Assembly: GCF_003112735.1 (NCBI RefSeq) | Contig: NZ_BFBR01000005.1 | Coordinates: 130,877-194,876, forward strand | DNA: 64,000 nt | Direction of reading: 5' to 3' | Source of the DNA: Candidatus Phycosocius bacilliformis | GTDB taxonomy: Bacteria > Pseudomonadota > Alphaproteobacteria > Caulobacterales > Aquidulcibacteraceae | Part shown: one piece after another, positions 9,167 to 17,918 of the stretch | Position numbering within the stretch: the first letter of the stretch is position 1 | Layout of the letters: each line of letters starts with the position of its first letter | Notes under the pieces: model-generated | The model's database searches: none | Told to the model about the DNA's origin: nothing | The model's input: the letters and a program-made list of their open reading frames with translations, nothing else | Translations under genes and position numbers: made by a program

Positions 9167-9694
9167 TTAAGGCGTCGATCCATTTTTCCCGACGGGTGCG
9201 GCTTGTGACGCGCAGGCGGTCAGAAAACCACGCAACGCCCCGGCACGATCCTGCGGCTCAACTTGATAATCAACTCCCCCTGACGTCAACGTCAAGCGTT
9301 GGGCTGCTGCCAAGGTTGCGGTGACGCGGGGATCAGCCAGATTGACCCGACCCTCAACCAGTTTCCGGTCTGTGGCGCGTAATCCACCTTGGCGGCGCAC
9401 ATTGGTAAAGGTGATCTGCCCACCGGACGTGGTTAGAAGCAAATCAGGCTGGGCGGCTGGTTCTTTGAACACATGGGCGCGCAGGGTCAGACCCTTCTGG
9501 TCATCGCACCACAACACAAGATCGGGTGCCGCCCCCGGACGGGAGAGAAAGGCCGCCGCACCGGATTTCTGCTCAACCAACCGCCAGGACAAAGGCCCGT
9601 CTTGGCCAACCCGATCACGGGGATCCTGATCTTGGTCAGCCCGGTCACAAGCGGCCACTGCCAAGAGGATCATAAGGGGCAGCGCATATCTCAT
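9167..9694 (-). CDS. Hypothetical lipoprotein
   Basis: A 175-aa protein with a lipoprotein signal, MRYALPLMILLAVAAC (lipobox LAVAAC, Cys16), followed by an Asp-rich linker DRADQDQDPRDR. The body has beta-strand-like segments and two further Cys residues (WCDD and LTACAS). I do not recognise the domain. Its start overlaps the enoyl-CoA hydratase stop by ATGA, so the two are translated together, though a functional link is not obvious. Probably anchored in the inner or outer membrane facing the periplasm. Confidence 0.7.
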   Translation of the reverse strand: MRYALPLMILLAVAACDRADQDQDPRDRVGQDGPLSWRLVEQKSGAAAFLSRPGAAPDLVLWCDDQKGLTLRAHVFKEPAAQPDLLLTTSGGQITFTNVRRQGGLRATDRKLVEGRVNLADPRVTATLAAAQRLTLTSGGVDYQVEPQDRAGALRGFLTACASQAAPVGKNGSTP

Positions 9695-10488
9695 TGGCCA
9701 GTGAAGCTGGGGCTACGCTTTTCAAGAATGGCATCCACCCCTTCTTCATGGTCCTTGGTGTGGTGCATCAGGCCTTGCGAGGCGGCTGATAACTCCATGA
9801 TGGTGTCAAAGGTTGCCGTCTGGCCTTGGCGCATCAAGGCCTTGGTCACGCGCAGTGCATGGGGCGGTTGCTGGGCAATTTTGAGCGCCAGTGCGCGGGC
9901 TTCATCCATTAAGACATCAGCTTCAACCACGCGAGAAACAAAGCCCCATGCGCAGGCGGTTTCCGCATCAACCACATCCCCGGTAAACAAGAGTTCGCAG
10001 GCCCGGCTCCAGCCGATGATCCGCGGGGTCAGCCACGCCCCACCATCACCGGGGATCAGGCCCAATTTCAGAAAGGTCACGCCAAACTTGGCTCCCTTGG
10101 CGGCCAACCGAATATCGCCCATGCACGCCACATCACAACCCAAACCAATAGCTGGGCCGTTGATCGCGCTCACCAAGGGCACTTCGAGCGACCAGAGGGC
10201 TTTGATGATCTTGTGGATATTGCCACGATAGGCCTCGCGGATTTCAGCTGGACTGCCCGCAAAGGCCCCGCTGCGTTCCTTCATCGCCTTGACGTCGCCC
10301 CCGGCTGAAAAAGCGCGGCCTTCACCGGTCAGGATGGCGGCACGAATGGCAGGATCAGTATTGATCTGTGCACAAATGGCTTGAAACACATCACCGTCGC
10401 CGGGTTGGCCCAAAGCATTCATTGCCTCCGGGCGGGTGATGGTGATGGTGGCAATCGCCCCGTCTTTTTCCAGCTTTGCAACAGCCAT
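9691..10488 (-). CDS. Enoyl-CoA hydratase/isomerase (crotonase) family protein
   Basis: A 265-aa crotonase-fold enzyme, hydrating 2-enoyl-CoA or acting as an isomerase in beta-oxidation. The start is MAVAKLEKDGAIATI at 10488 with GGAGG 4 nt upstream; the ATG at 10500 overlaps that site and is unlikely. The oxyanion hole regions are EGRAFSAGGDVKAM and AINGPAIGLGCDVACMGDIR. The Glu usually used for hydration is hard to place: the segment GLIPGDGGAWLTPRIIG contains D rather than the common E, so an isomerase-like activity is possible. It is followed, with overlap, by a lipoprotein gene. Confidence 0.88.
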   Translation of the reverse strand: MAVAKLEKDGAIATITITRPEAMNALGQPGDGDVFQAICAQINTDPAIRAAILTGEGRAFSAGGDVKAMKERSGAFAGSPAEIREAYRGNIHKIIKALWSLEVPLVSAINGPAIGLGCDVACMGDIRLAAKGAKFGVTFLKLGLIPGDGGAWLTPRIIGWSRACELLFTGDVVDAETACAWGFVSRVVEADVLMDEARALALKIAQQPPHALRVTKALMRQGQTATFDTIMELSAASQGLMHHTKDHEEGVDAILEKRSPSFTGQ

Positions 10489-10686
10489 AAGAACCTCCAA
10501 ATCGGGAGGTCAGCCCTAAACCCAGGTGCCTTTCGTGGCAATCTTTTCCGGTGTTGAACACACAGTCAGCGCTGCCGGATCGGCAAGCTCACAGATTTGT
10601 GAACAGACCAAGACCCGCCATAAAGAAATTTTTAGGACTGAAGGACAAATGAGCGAGATACCGAGAGGTAAAACTAGGGGGTTATC
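10489..10686. promoter_or_regulatory. Divergent region between hydratase and chemoreceptor genes
   Basis: About 200 nt. The only clear element is a small palindrome TCACA-GATT-TGTGA at 10589-10602, possibly an operator. No strong promoter boxes are recognised. Confidence 0.25.
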
Positions 10687-12339
10687 TTGTTCAAATACTA
10701 TACGTATCACGCGCCAGTTGCACAAAAGATCAAACTTGCCTTCGGAGCTTTGATCGCGCTGGTAACATTAGCTTGTGGTTTGCTTGCATGGGAGTCAAGG
10801 CGCGTCGAAGTCCTCGCGAACGAATATCGCCAACTGGCTCGCCAAACTGCATCTGTAGCTGAAGTCGCCGAACATTTTCAGAAAATGCGTGTGCCCGCGA
10901 TCAAGTATGAAGTCAGCAAGGATCCCGCAGACATCCAAGCCATGCAGGACATCTATGCAGAGTTGGGTCGGTCTCTGGCACAAGCCAAAGATATCGCTGT
11001 GGACCCTAAAATCAAATCCCGGCTTGAAGAGATCAATTTAAAAACAAGCCAGTACGTCAAGGTAGCCCAGCAGGTGACCGCTGACCCAGCCGCATCAAAC
11101 CAGCGCAATCAACTCGGCGCGTCGATTTCGACCTTAACAACGGACCTGATGTCGGCAACCAAAGCCCAGCAGGACAAAGTTGGACCCTTGATGAGCAGGC
11201 TCGTTCAACAAAGCACCAGTATGGCCGTCGCCATGATCGGGGCGGTAATCGTCATTGGCGGTGGCTTGGCTCTCGCACTTTCCAACATCATCGCCGCGCC
11301 ATTGAACAGGACAACAGCCCTGATGGATGATGTCGCAAAGGGCAATATAGACATTGTGATTGACGATCTTGACCGTCGCGATTGCGTCGGCCGAATGCGG
11401 TCGGCCTTGCAAATCTTCGTCAAGAACGCCCAAGAAGTCCGCCGCCTGGAGGCCATATCCAAGAGCAAGGAAAAAGAAGTTCAAGAAGGCAAGCGCGCCG
11501 CGATGCTGGCCTTGGCTGACAGCTTTGAATCCTCTGTTGCCCAAGTTGTTGATACGGTAACCTCAGCCGCAACCGAATTGGAGGCAACGTCAGAAACCCT
11601 CACAAAAACCGCGCAAGACACCTCGGAGCACTCGAACTCTGTGGCGCGGACCGCGAGTTTATCAGCGTCGAATGTGCAATCGGTGGCATCGGCCTCCGAA
11701 GAAATGTCAGCCTCGATTGCCGAAATTGCCAATCAAGTCCAAACCGCAGCGCGCATTGCAATCGAGGCGTCGCGCAAGGCATCAGAAACAAATTCGACCG
11801 TGGTTGCGCTCTCGGATGCGGCTGGCAAAATCGGCGCGGTGGTGAGTTTGATTTCTGACATCGCCAGCCAAACCAACCTGTTGGCACTCAATGCCACAAT
11901 TGAGGCTGCCCGCGCCGGGGCGGCGGGAAAGGGCTTTGCCGTTGTTGCATCAGAAGTAAAGAGCTTGGCCGAGCAGACCGCCAAGGCCACCGACGAAATC
12001 AGTCATCAAATCGCCGGAGTCCAAAGTGCGACCCAACTGGCCGTCTCAGCCATTGAAGGTATCGCGAGCACAATTGGTGAAATCAACCAAATCTCTGCCT
12101 CAATCTCGAGCTCAGTTGAGCAGCAAATGGTCGCTGTGCAAGAGATCACCCAGAGCACGTCTCACGTGGCGACAGCAACCAGTGAGGTCAGTCAAGCCAT
12201 TGGCTTAGTCCAGCAGGGTTCAGCCGAAACCGGGGCTGCAGCAGCACAAAGCCTTGCGGCTGCTCGTGAACTTGGGATGCAAGCCGATCATCTCAAGCGC
12301 GCCGTGGATCGGTTCTTAGAGGACGTCCGCGCCGCATAA
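10687..12339 (+). CDS. Methyl-accepting chemotaxis protein, membrane-bound
   Basis: A 550-aa chemoreceptor. The start codon is TTG at 10687 behind TAGGGGG. A transmembrane helix at about residues 14-34 ([20 protein letters not shown]) is followed by a roughly 140-residue helical periplasmic sensor, a second helix near 178-202, a HAMP domain, and the long cytoplasmic coiled coil. The signalling hairpin tip contains [19 protein letters not shown] (near residue 398), which contacts CheA and CheW, and methylation-type Glu/Gln pairs such as [10 protein letters not shown] flank it. The four-helix-bundle sensor gives no ligand clue. The last 280 residues closely resemble those of the globin-coupled receptor at 15373, so the two probably share one signalling array. 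Confidence 0.93.
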   Translation: MFKYYTYHAPVAQKIKLAFGALIALVTLACGLLAWESRRVEVLANEYRQLARQTASVAEVAEHFQKMRVPAIKYEVSKDPADIQAMQDIYAELGRSLAQAKDIAVDPKIKSRLEEINLKTSQYVKVAQQVTADPAASNQRNQLGASISTLTTDLMSATKAQQDKVGPLMSRLVQQSTSMAVAMIGAVIVIGGGLALALSNIIAAPLNRTTALMDDVAKGNIDIVIDDLDRRDCVGRMRSALQIFVKNAQEVRRLEAISKSKEKEVQEGKRAAMLALADSFESSVAQVVDTVTSAATELEATSETLTKTAQDTSEHSNSVARTASLSASNVQSVASASEEMSASIAEIANQVQTAARIAIEASRKASETNSTVVALSDAAGKIGAVVSLISDIASQTNLLALNATIEAARAGAAGKGFAVVASEVKSLAEQTAKATDEISHQIAGVQSATQLAVSAIEGIASTIGEINQISASISSSVEQQMVAVQEITQSTSHVATATSEVSQAIGLVQQGSAETGAAAAQSLAAARELGMQADHLKRAVDRFLEDVRAA

Positions 12340-12383
12340 GGGTTTTGCGCGGAACATCACGTTTAGGCCCCCTTTACTTCGCA

Positions 12384-12412
12384 GGCCACGCCAAATTGGC
12401 GTGGCCTTGCTT
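12384..12412 (+). terminator. Terminator after the chemoreceptor gene
   Basis: A perfect 10-bp stem GGCCACGCCA (12384-12393)/TGGCGTGGCC (12397-12406) with a 3-nt loop is followed by TTGCTTTAT. It sits about 45 nt after the stop codon. Confidence 0.75.
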
Positions 12413-12475
12413 TATGATTTGACCTGATCGCGGGACTCGAGCTTTGGATAAAGTCGACAAAAGGGGGAAATTCAC

Positions 12476-13072
12476 GTGGCTCGATTTGAATTGTGCAAGT
12501 TGTTTGTCGTCTCTTGCCTTTTAGGATGCGTCACACTTTACGCACCCGCGCGGGCCGAGGTATCGGAGGTACGTGGGGCGGTGCTCGCCCATAATGTCGA
12601 GACCAATGTGTCTAAGAATGCCCACAAGGAAGGTGGGCCTGACGTCCAGCTCGAAGTGCTGTGGGAAAGCCCGAACTGGCTCGGATTTGCTTTCTCACCG
12701 CGCCCAAGTGCGGTGATTTCGCTAAACACCCAAGGCGAAACCAGCTTTGCGGGAGTCGGACTGGATTGGCGCATCCCCTTGGGCAAGAAAATCAGTCTTG
12801 ACCCTTATCTGGGCTATATCATTCATAATGGGGACCCCTTGGACAATCCCTATCCCCCCGCTGACAGTGTGCGTCGGGCCAAGTTCAACGCTGAGGAATT
12901 GGCCTTGGGATCACGCGATTTGTTCCGCCTGGGCTTTGCACTTGGCTACCAACACAATGACCAATGGACGAGTTATGTGGTCTATGAGCACTTAAGCCAT
13001 GGCCATATTTTGGGTGGATCCAAGAACCAAGGCATCGATAATGTCGGCCTGCGCTTAGGGCGGACTTTCTAA
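12476..13072 (+). CDS. PagL-like acyloxyacyl hydrolase (lipid A 3-O-deacylase family)
   Basis: A 198-aa outer-membrane protein. The start is GTG at 12476 after AAGGGGGAAA; the following hydrophobic stretch ends in APARA, a signal peptidase site. The C-terminal segment YEHLSHGHILGG, followed by NQGIDNVGLRLG and a terminal Phe, matches the PagL layout of a His-x-Ser catalytic pair and an outer-membrane beta-barrel ending. Such enzymes remove the 3-O-acyl chain of lipid A and alter envelope properties. It is a single-gene unit between two terminator-like hairpins. Activity is inferred from the family, and the SNG of classical PagL is SHG here. Confidence 0.75.
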   Translation: MARFELCKLFVVSCLLGCVTLYAPARAEVSEVRGAVLAHNVETNVSKNAHKEGGPDVQLEVLWESPNWLGFAFSPRPSAVISLNTQGETSFAGVGLDWRIPLGKKISLDPYLGYIIHNGDPLDNPYPPADSVRRAKFNAEELALGSRDLFRLGFALGYQHNDQWTSYVVYEHLSHGHILGGSKNQGIDNVGLRLGRTF

Positions 13073-13117
13073 AGCAGCTTTTGTCGCCACAGCCTAACGC
13101 GCGCCAAAAGCATATGT

Positions 13118-13142
13118 GCGTCAGGTCCAATCTGCCTGACGC
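13118..13142. terminator. Hairpin between convergent pagL-like and LysR genes
   Basis: Stem GCGTCAGG (13118-13125)/CCTGACGC (13135-13142) with a 9-nt loop, lying between two convergent stop codons. It lacks a strong T-run in either direction, so its terminator role is tentative. Confidence 0.5.
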
Positions 13143-13152
13143 GGTGATCCAT

Positions 13153-14130
13153 TTAGGCGGGAATTGTTCCAACATCCGCCCGCGCCCCGGCATCCTGAGA
13201 GCGACCCGTTTCCACGCCGTAAGCGAGTTGGGCCGCCTGACGCATTTTGTTGGCCAGCCACAGCATCAAAGGATCCCGCGCTTGTGCTTGAGAGCCGACC
13301 AGCACGATCCCAAAATCAATGCGGGCAAAAGGCGGCCGCTTCAAAATCAAACCAAGACCCGGGCCAAACCGGCTGGCAAAGGCGCGTGACACCGTCGTGA
13401 CGGCATCGGTCTGCGCAACAGTGGCAAGAGCGGCCAAAAAATGGGGAGATGACCAGATTGAGGTGCGGCTCACCCCTTCAGCCGCCAGCCAAGCATCCAT
13501 CTCGCTGACCCCGTCGTTCAATAGTCCAATCAGCACATGGGGCACCCGGCCATAATCTTGAACGGTCCAATCATGCCCAGCCAAGGGATGATCGTGCCGC
13601 ATGACCAAGGTAAGCTCGTCACGCGCCAGTGGGACACTGTGGGCCCCTGTCGGCAGTGGCGTGGAATCCAAAGCAAAGGCAAAATCCAGCGTCCCGGCAA
13701 ACATCTGCTCCACCAGATTCGGGCCATAAGGCTCGCAAACAATGTCGAGGCCGGGGGCTTCCTGCACCAGAAGTGCGATCAAATGGGGGAGGATCAAGGC
13801 ATTATGGACATCGGATGCGGCAATTCTGATCTGGCGCTGGGCTTTGGCAGGATCAAATTGCGGTTCGGCAAACACATGTTGGACACGTTGCAGGGTCGGG
13901 CCAAGGATGGCTGCCACCTCGATCGCGCGCGGCGTTAGCATCAGCCCCTTGCGGCCGCGCACCAGTAAGGGGTCCTTGAACACATGGCGCAACCGCCCCA
14001 AGGCCCGGCTCATGGCCGGTTGGCTCATGCCCGCCTCACGCGCGGCCAACGTCACATTGCGCAAACGCAACAAGGCCTCTAGCGGCGGGAGCAAATTGAG
14101 GTCTAAGCCATTTAAATTCGTTTGGTGCAT
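13153..14130 (-). CDS. LysR family transcriptional regulator
   Basis: A 325-aa regulator. The winged helix-turn-helix is N-terminal: LNLLPPLEALLRLRNVTLAA, then AGMSQPAMSRALGRLR. An effector-binding domain of LysR type follows (IRIAASDVHNALILPHLIAL and the final AQARDPLMLWLANKMR). The ATG at 14130 is preferred over one six codons upstream because it fits LysR N-termini, but neither has a clear ribosome site. It is divergent from the NAD(P)-binding gene at 14234, the usual target arrangement for LysR proteins. Confidence 0.9.
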   Translation of the reverse strand: MHQTNLNGLDLNLLPPLEALLRLRNVTLAAREAGMSQPAMSRALGRLRHVFKDPLLVRGRKGLMLTPRAIEVAAILGPTLQRVQHVFAEPQFDPAKAQRQIRIAASDVHNALILPHLIALLVQEAPGLDIVCEPYGPNLVEQMFAGTLDFAFALDSTPLPTGAHSVPLARDELTLVMRHDHPLAGHDWTVQDYGRVPHVLIGLLNDGVSEMDAWLAAEGVSRTSIWSSPHFLAALATVAQTDAVTTVSRAFASRFGPGLGLILKRPPFARIDFGIVLVGSQAQARDPLMLWLANKMRQAAQLAYGVETGRSQDAGARADVGTIPA

Positions 14131-14131
14131 G

Positions 14132-14152
14132 ATGAATATATAAATCATTCAT
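14132..14152. promoter_or_regulatory. Possible LysR operator
   Basis: Interrupted inverted repeat ATGAAT-N9-ATTCAT (14132-14137, 14147-14152) in the 100-nt divergent region, next to the regulator's own start. The AT-rich dyad is of the general LysR type. Binding is inferred only. Confidence 0.35.
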
Positions 14153-14233
14153 TTTACGCATACAAGTACAAGGACTAAATCAGTCCCGACGGCCAACGCA
14201 CAGCAGAGCGCGGCTGGATTGTGGAGAAGCAAG

Positions 14234-15175
14234 ATGCGCCAAACCTATGTCATTTTCGGCTATGGCCCTGTCGGCCAAAGCATCGTTCATCAATTGCTCG
14301 CACGCGGTACAGGCGAGACCATCCGTGTTGCCCAGCGCACCCGGCCGGCAGATTTGCCCGTAGGCGTTACCTTCCAAAGCTGTGACATGCGCGATGCGGC
14401 CGCCGTGGCAACAGCATGCGAGGGGGCTGATCAGATCGTGTTGGCGGTCGGCTTTGCCTACCAAAGTACGACATGGGCAAGCCACTGGCCCGCCGCCATG
14501 GCCCATGTGCTCGCCGGGGCACAACGGGCTGGCGCGCGCCTGATCTTTGTGGACAATCTTTACCTCTACGGGCCGCAGACCCGACCTTTAGTGGAAACCA
14601 TGCCACCGATGGATTACGGCCGCAAACCCGCCGTACGCGCGGCGATCACGCGCCAATGGTTGGCGGCCCATCATGAGGGCAAAGTCCGCGTTACTGCCCT
14701 ACGCGCGCCAGACTTTTATGGGCCCGGTGTCAAACAATCGCATCTGGGTGAATTAGGACTGGCTGCCATCGCACAAGGCAAGAAAGCCATGCTGATTGTC
14801 GACCCAGACCAGCCGCATGATTTTGCTTATGTGCCCGATATTGGTCGGGCAGTCATGTCGCTCTTGGACGCCGATGACAGCGATTTCGGCCAAGCATGGC
14901 ATGTGCCCAGCGCACCCACAACCAGTCCACGCGCCATTTTGGACATCGCAGCACGTCAACTAAATCAGACACTTAAGCTCACATCTCTGCCCATGGCATG
15001 GCTACCTATTCTGGGCCTTGTTCATCCGATGATGCGCGAAATGGTCGAAATGCGCTTCCAATGGGACCGCCCCTACCAGGTTGACTGCAAAAAGTTTGAG
15101 ACCCGCTTCTGGGCCGACCCGACGTCCTTTGAGCGGGGTGTACAAGAGACATTGAAAAGCTTCCAAAGTCAGTAA
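14234..15175 (+). CDS. NAD(P)-binding epimerase/dehydratase-like protein (extended SDR)
   Basis: A 313-aa Rossmann-fold protein. The ATG at 14234 follows GGAGAAGCAAG; an upstream ATG at 14219 lacks such a site. The dinucleotide loop is GYGPVGQSIV (GxGxxG type). YLYGPQTRP near residue 115 and FYGPGV further on are typical of the NAD-dependent epimerase/dehydratase group; the usual YxxxK is not obvious, so it may act as a reductase-like or regulatory member. The divergent LysR gene is its likely controller. Substrate unknown. Confidence 0.8.
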   Translation: MRQTYVIFGYGPVGQSIVHQLLARGTGETIRVAQRTRPADLPVGVTFQSCDMRDAAAVATACEGADQIVLAVGFAYQSTTWASHWPAAMAHVLAGAQRAGARLIFVDNLYLYGPQTRPLVETMPPMDYGRKPAVRAAITRQWLAAHHEGKVRVTALRAPDFYGPGVKQSHLGELGLAAIAQGKKAMLIVDPDQPHDFAYVPDIGRAVMSLLDADDSDFGQAWHVPSAPTTSPRAILDIAARQLNQTLKLTSLPMAWLPILGLVHPMMREMVEMRFQWDRPYQVDCKKFETRFWADPTSFERGVQETLKSFQSQ

Positions 15176-15264
15176 TTGAGAAATTACAGGTAACTAATCG
15201 TATTGAGCAAAAATTTGCCCCAGTACGATTATTGCCTATCGATTACCAACGAGGAGCAAATGCG

Positions 15265-15321
15265 ATGAAATCGGTCGTATACGGTCAGTATTCCGCAATT
15301 TCAGCATTAAGTTTTCATTAG
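15265..15321 (+). CDS. Possible 18-codon leader peptide upstream of globin-coupled receptor
   Basis: An ATG at 15265 has GAGGAG eight nt upstream and reads MKSVVYGQYSAISALSFH before TAG. It ends about 50 nt before the receptor start. No homology can be judged at this length. It could be a translated leader or chance. Confidence 0.25.
   Translation: MKSVVYGQYSAISALSFH
15307..15321 (+). promoter_or_regulatory. Imperfect CtrA-like box upstream of globin-coupled receptor
   Basis: TTAA-N7-TTAG at 15307-15310 and 15318-15321, one base off the CtrA consensus TTAA-N7-TTAA. It lies about 50 nt before the start codon and overlaps the possible leader ORF. Confidence 0.3.
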
Positions 15322-15372
15322 TCCCAGTTTGCAAAGGAAATGCGCATCGACGTTGCAAAGCAGGAGTTTCGC

Positions 15373-16731
15373 ATGGAACGCGTCAGCATCAACGAACGCA
15401 TCCGGTTTCAGAATATCGACCAAACAACACGCAACACATTGCGAGAGTTGATCCCGCTGTTGCCGGAAATCATGCCGATGCTGTTGGACGAATTCTATTC
15501 GCATATGCAGTCTTGGCCCGCTGTTGGCGCGGTGTTCAAAAACTCAGTGATTGCCCATGTGCGTGAGAAGCAACTCCAGCACTGGATGCTGATCGCCAAA
15601 GCCGACTTCGGGGATGAATATGAAGCCTCGGTTCGCAAGATTTGGGGCATCCATGCCCGCCTGGGTCTGGCACCGACCTGGTTTATTGGCGGCTATTCCT
15701 TGCTGTCGGCCCGCATTGCGGAAGAGGCCACAATCCGGCTGGCCTTAAACCCAAAGAACAAGATGTTTGGTGGCAAAACCAGTGGTGCCTCGCCAGCCCG
15801 CTTCTCGCGCGCAGTGATGCAGGCCGTGCTGCTCGACCTCGACTTTGCCGTGGAGGTCTACATGGAAAGTGCTGAGAAGGCCCGCAAAGTGGCTTTGGAG
15901 GAATTAGCCGCCAACTTTGAAGCTTCGGTGTCTCAAGTGGTCGAAACAGTTGCCTCGGCTGCAACAGAGCTTGAAGCCACGTCCGAGACCTTGGCCCACA
16001 CAGCAAGCCAGACCTCTGGCCATTCTTCCTCGGTGGCGCGGACCGCTGAAATGTCGGCTGGCAATGTGCAAACCGTGGCTGCCTCAGCCGAAGAAATGGC
16101 GGCCTCCATCAGCGAAATCGCCCAGCAGGTCACACAAGCTGCCAATGTGGCGCGCGAAGCTGAAACCAAAGCCATCGAAACCAATTCCACCGTGGCGGCC
16201 CTGTCGGAAGCGGCATCGCGCATTGGCCAAGTTGTGGGTTTGATTTCCCAGATTGCCGGACAAACCAATTTGTTGGCGCTTAACGCCACGATTGAAGCAG
16301 CACGCGCTGGTGAAGCCGGTCGTGGGTTTGCGGTTGTGGCCTCGGAAGTCAAGAATTTGGCCAATCAGACGGCGCGGGCAACTGACGAAATCTCGGCGCA
16401 GATCTCAGGCGTGCAGGAAGTGACCGAACGCGCTGTGACCGATATTGAGGCCATCAGCGCCACCATCAACGCCATCAACGAAATCTCTGCCTCCATCTCG
16501 GCAGCGGTGGAAGAGCAGATGACCGCCGTACGCGAAATCACCCGCAATACCTCTGATGTTGCCGGGGCCACAGCCGAGGTCAGCAGCGCCATCCAAATGG
16601 TGCAACAAGGGGCCAACGAAACCGGGGCTGCAGCTTCCCAAAGTCTTGGTGCTGCCCGCGAACTGGGCCAGCAGGCCGACCGCTTGAAGCAAGAAGTCGA
16701 CGGCTTTTTGCGCCGGGTTCGCGCATCCTAA
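15373..16731 (+). CDS. Globin-coupled soluble chemoreceptor (HemAT-like)
   Basis: A 452-aa protein from the ATG at 15373, behind AGGAGTTTCGC; an in-frame ATG at 15340 lacks a ribosome site. Residues 1-170 form a protoglobin sensor: Tyr42 in DEFYSHM is at the distal position, and His94 in [12 protein letters not shown] is the expected proximal haem ligand, followed by [10 protein letters not shown]. No transmembrane helix is present. The rest is an MCP signalling domain with the [20 protein letters not shown] tip. HemAT-type proteins sense oxygen and feed CheA, so a cytoplasmic aerotaxis role is likely. Its signalling domain is nearly the same as that of the membrane receptor at 10687. Confidence 0.92.
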   Translation: MERVSINERIRFQNIDQTTRNTLRELIPLLPEIMPMLLDEFYSHMQSWPAVGAVFKNSVIAHVREKQLQHWMLIAKADFGDEYEASVRKIWGIHARLGLAPTWFIGGYSLLSARIAEEATIRLALNPKNKMFGGKTSGASPARFSRAVMQAVLLDLDFAVEVYMESAEKARKVALEELAANFEASVSQVVETVASAATELEATSETLAHTASQTSGHSSSVARTAEMSAGNVQTVAASAEEMAASISEIAQQVTQAANVAREAETKAIETNSTVAALSEAASRIGQVVGLISQIAGQTNLLALNATIEAARAGEAGRGFAVVASEVKNLANQTARATDEISAQISGVQEVTERAVTDIEAISATINAINEISASISAAVEEQMTAVREITRNTSDVAGATAEVSSAIQMVQQGANETGAAASQSLGAARELGQQADRLKQEVDGFLRRVRAS

Positions 16732-16759
16732 CGCCTCACAGCGGTTTTCCACTCATGCA

Positions 16760-16790
16760 AGGGCTGACCTCAAAAGGTCAGCCCTTTTTC
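16760..16790 (+). terminator. Terminator of globin-coupled receptor, overlapping csgH 3' end
   Basis: Stem AGGGCTGACCT (16760-16770)/AGGTCAGCCCT (16775-16785) with loop CAAA, followed by TTTTC on the plus strand. The stop codon of the convergent CsgH-like gene (16778-16780) lies inside the hairpin, so it may also stop transcription from the minus strand. Confidence 0.8.
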
Positions 16791-17119
16791 ATGTCCCCAG
16801 ATGCATTGGCCAAATCTTTGCTGAGAGTGGCGATTGTGAGGCCTTGCGACCGGACGACCAAACTGGCTGTGCCTTCTACCCCCCAATCCAAGCGGGTGAC
16901 ACAGACGGGGCGTGATGCAGAGCCACCTATTCCGGCTTGCCTTATCGTGCTGCGGCCGGAGTCCTTGGTTACTGAAATGTCTAATTGCCAGGCGATATCT
17001 GGCAAATCTTTGCAATAAACCCATGCAGAAACAACCAATTGACCGCCATCTTGCGCCATGCGCAACTCAAGCATGTGCGCACTGAGACTGGGGCTAGACG
17101 GGGGAAGGGCAAAGCTCAT
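16778..17119 (-). CDS. csgH: CsgH-like curli chaperone domain protein
   Basis: A 113-aa product from the first canonical ATG (17119). Features of the small Ig-like CsgC/CsgH fold are seen: alternating strands LVVSAWVYCKDL, WQLDISVTKDSG, the short STIRQAGIGG loop (CsgH proteins carry a Gly/Ser then Q-x-G pattern), and SLVVRSQGLTIATL. CsgC/CsgH act in the periplasm to prevent early curlin fibre formation. The odd point is that no signal peptide precedes the domain. The coding signal begins where the upstream secreted ORF (17139-17918) ends, in the +1 frame relative to it. GGAG lies 12 nt before the ATG. The call rests on the pattern plus curli context. Confidence 0.55.
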   Translation of the reverse strand: MSFALPPSSPSLSAHMLELRMAQDGGQLVVSAWVYCKDLPDIAWQLDISVTKDSGRSTIRQAGIGGSASRPVCVTRLDWGVEGTASLVVRSQGLTIATLSKDLANASGDMKKG

Positions 17120-17138
17120 GCCAGGCTCAATCTCCAGC

Positions 17139-17918
17139 TCAATTGGGCGGTGGTCCGCCACCGGTCTGCTGTAGAATCGCGGCAACCAAAGCATCGACCA
17201 CGGCAGGCACGGCCTGAGTCTTGGTCTCCGACTCTTTCTTTTGGTCAGTCGGCCCAACAGGCTGGGACAGAGCCACGCTGGCCACCGCAAGGCCTGCCAG
17301 CGTGTCATCTTGTTTTCCTGCAGACAGACGTCGCGCCGCGGAATTTATGTCAAGCGGGCCGGATTCGAGGCTTTGCTGATCGGCTAGAAGCCGCTGCTCG
17401 GGTGACAATGCCGACCTGTCCGGGATTGAAAACTCATCGCTGCGTGTCTCAATCACCCGGGCGCATATATCGGCGAGTTCAGGACCCGGGTTTGCTGCAC
17501 ATCGGTCATCACCTTTGAGCGCGGTGATCGCTGTGATCCGACCATCGGCAGCTTGGCTTAAGGCCGGGGGTGGTGCGGCACTGGCCGGGGCCGGGCGAGG
17601 CTGTGCCAAGCCGAGACGTGATTGCGGGTGCTGGCTGACCTGCATGGGGATGGGTGCCGGCGCGCCATCGGGACTGGCCTGTTCGGCCTGTACATGATCG
17701 CCCGAGACCGGCGGGCCAATGACGACCTGAAACGTGGTATTTTCGGGCTGTGTATTCGGCGAAGGCGTCTTCCCTGGCAAGGCTGAACTTGGTCTGGGTT
17801 CGGTCTCAATCCAGACTTTCTCGTTTTGCCTCACGGGTTTGGTTGGCGATGACGCAGGTGCTGTCGCACCTTGTTGTGTCACGAGCCAAAACAGGAACAA
17901 GGCAAGAGCCGGTGTCAT
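17139..17918 (-). CDS. Proline-rich secreted protein of the curli locus, unknown function
   Basis: A 259-aa protein with an N-terminal hydrophobic signal (MTPALALFLFWLVTQQGATA) and a long Pro/Ala/Gln-rich low-complexity middle to about residue 125. A conserved-looking module follows: DRCAANPG, DICARVIETRSDEF and LSPEQRLLADQQ. I recall similar Cys-x-RVIE and LSPEQRLL strings in hypothetical proteins of other alphaproteobacteria, but the family is not named here. Its ATGA start overlaps the CsgB-like stop, and its stop abuts the CsgH-like frame, so it is an integral part of the operon. It may be a periplasmic or surface partner of the amyloid. Confidence 0.7.
   Translation of the reverse strand: MTPALALFLFWLVTQQGATAPASSPTKPVRQNEKVWIETEPRPSSALPGKTPSPNTQPENTTFQVVIGPPVSGDHVQAEQASPDGAPAPIPMQVSQHPQSRLGLAQPRPAPASAAPPPALSQAADGRITAITALKGDDRCAANPGPELADICARVIETRSDEFSIPDRSALSPEQRLLADQQSLESGPLDINSAARRLSAGKQDDTLAGLAVASVALSQPVGPTDQKKESETKTQAVPAVVDALVAAILQQTGGGPPPN

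Noticed and set aside
16778-17308. CsgH frame started at the upstream ATG (17308)
   Set aside because: The first 60 residues are Arg/Trp/Pro-rich shadow of the overlapping secreted ORF; the domain signal begins only near 17130.
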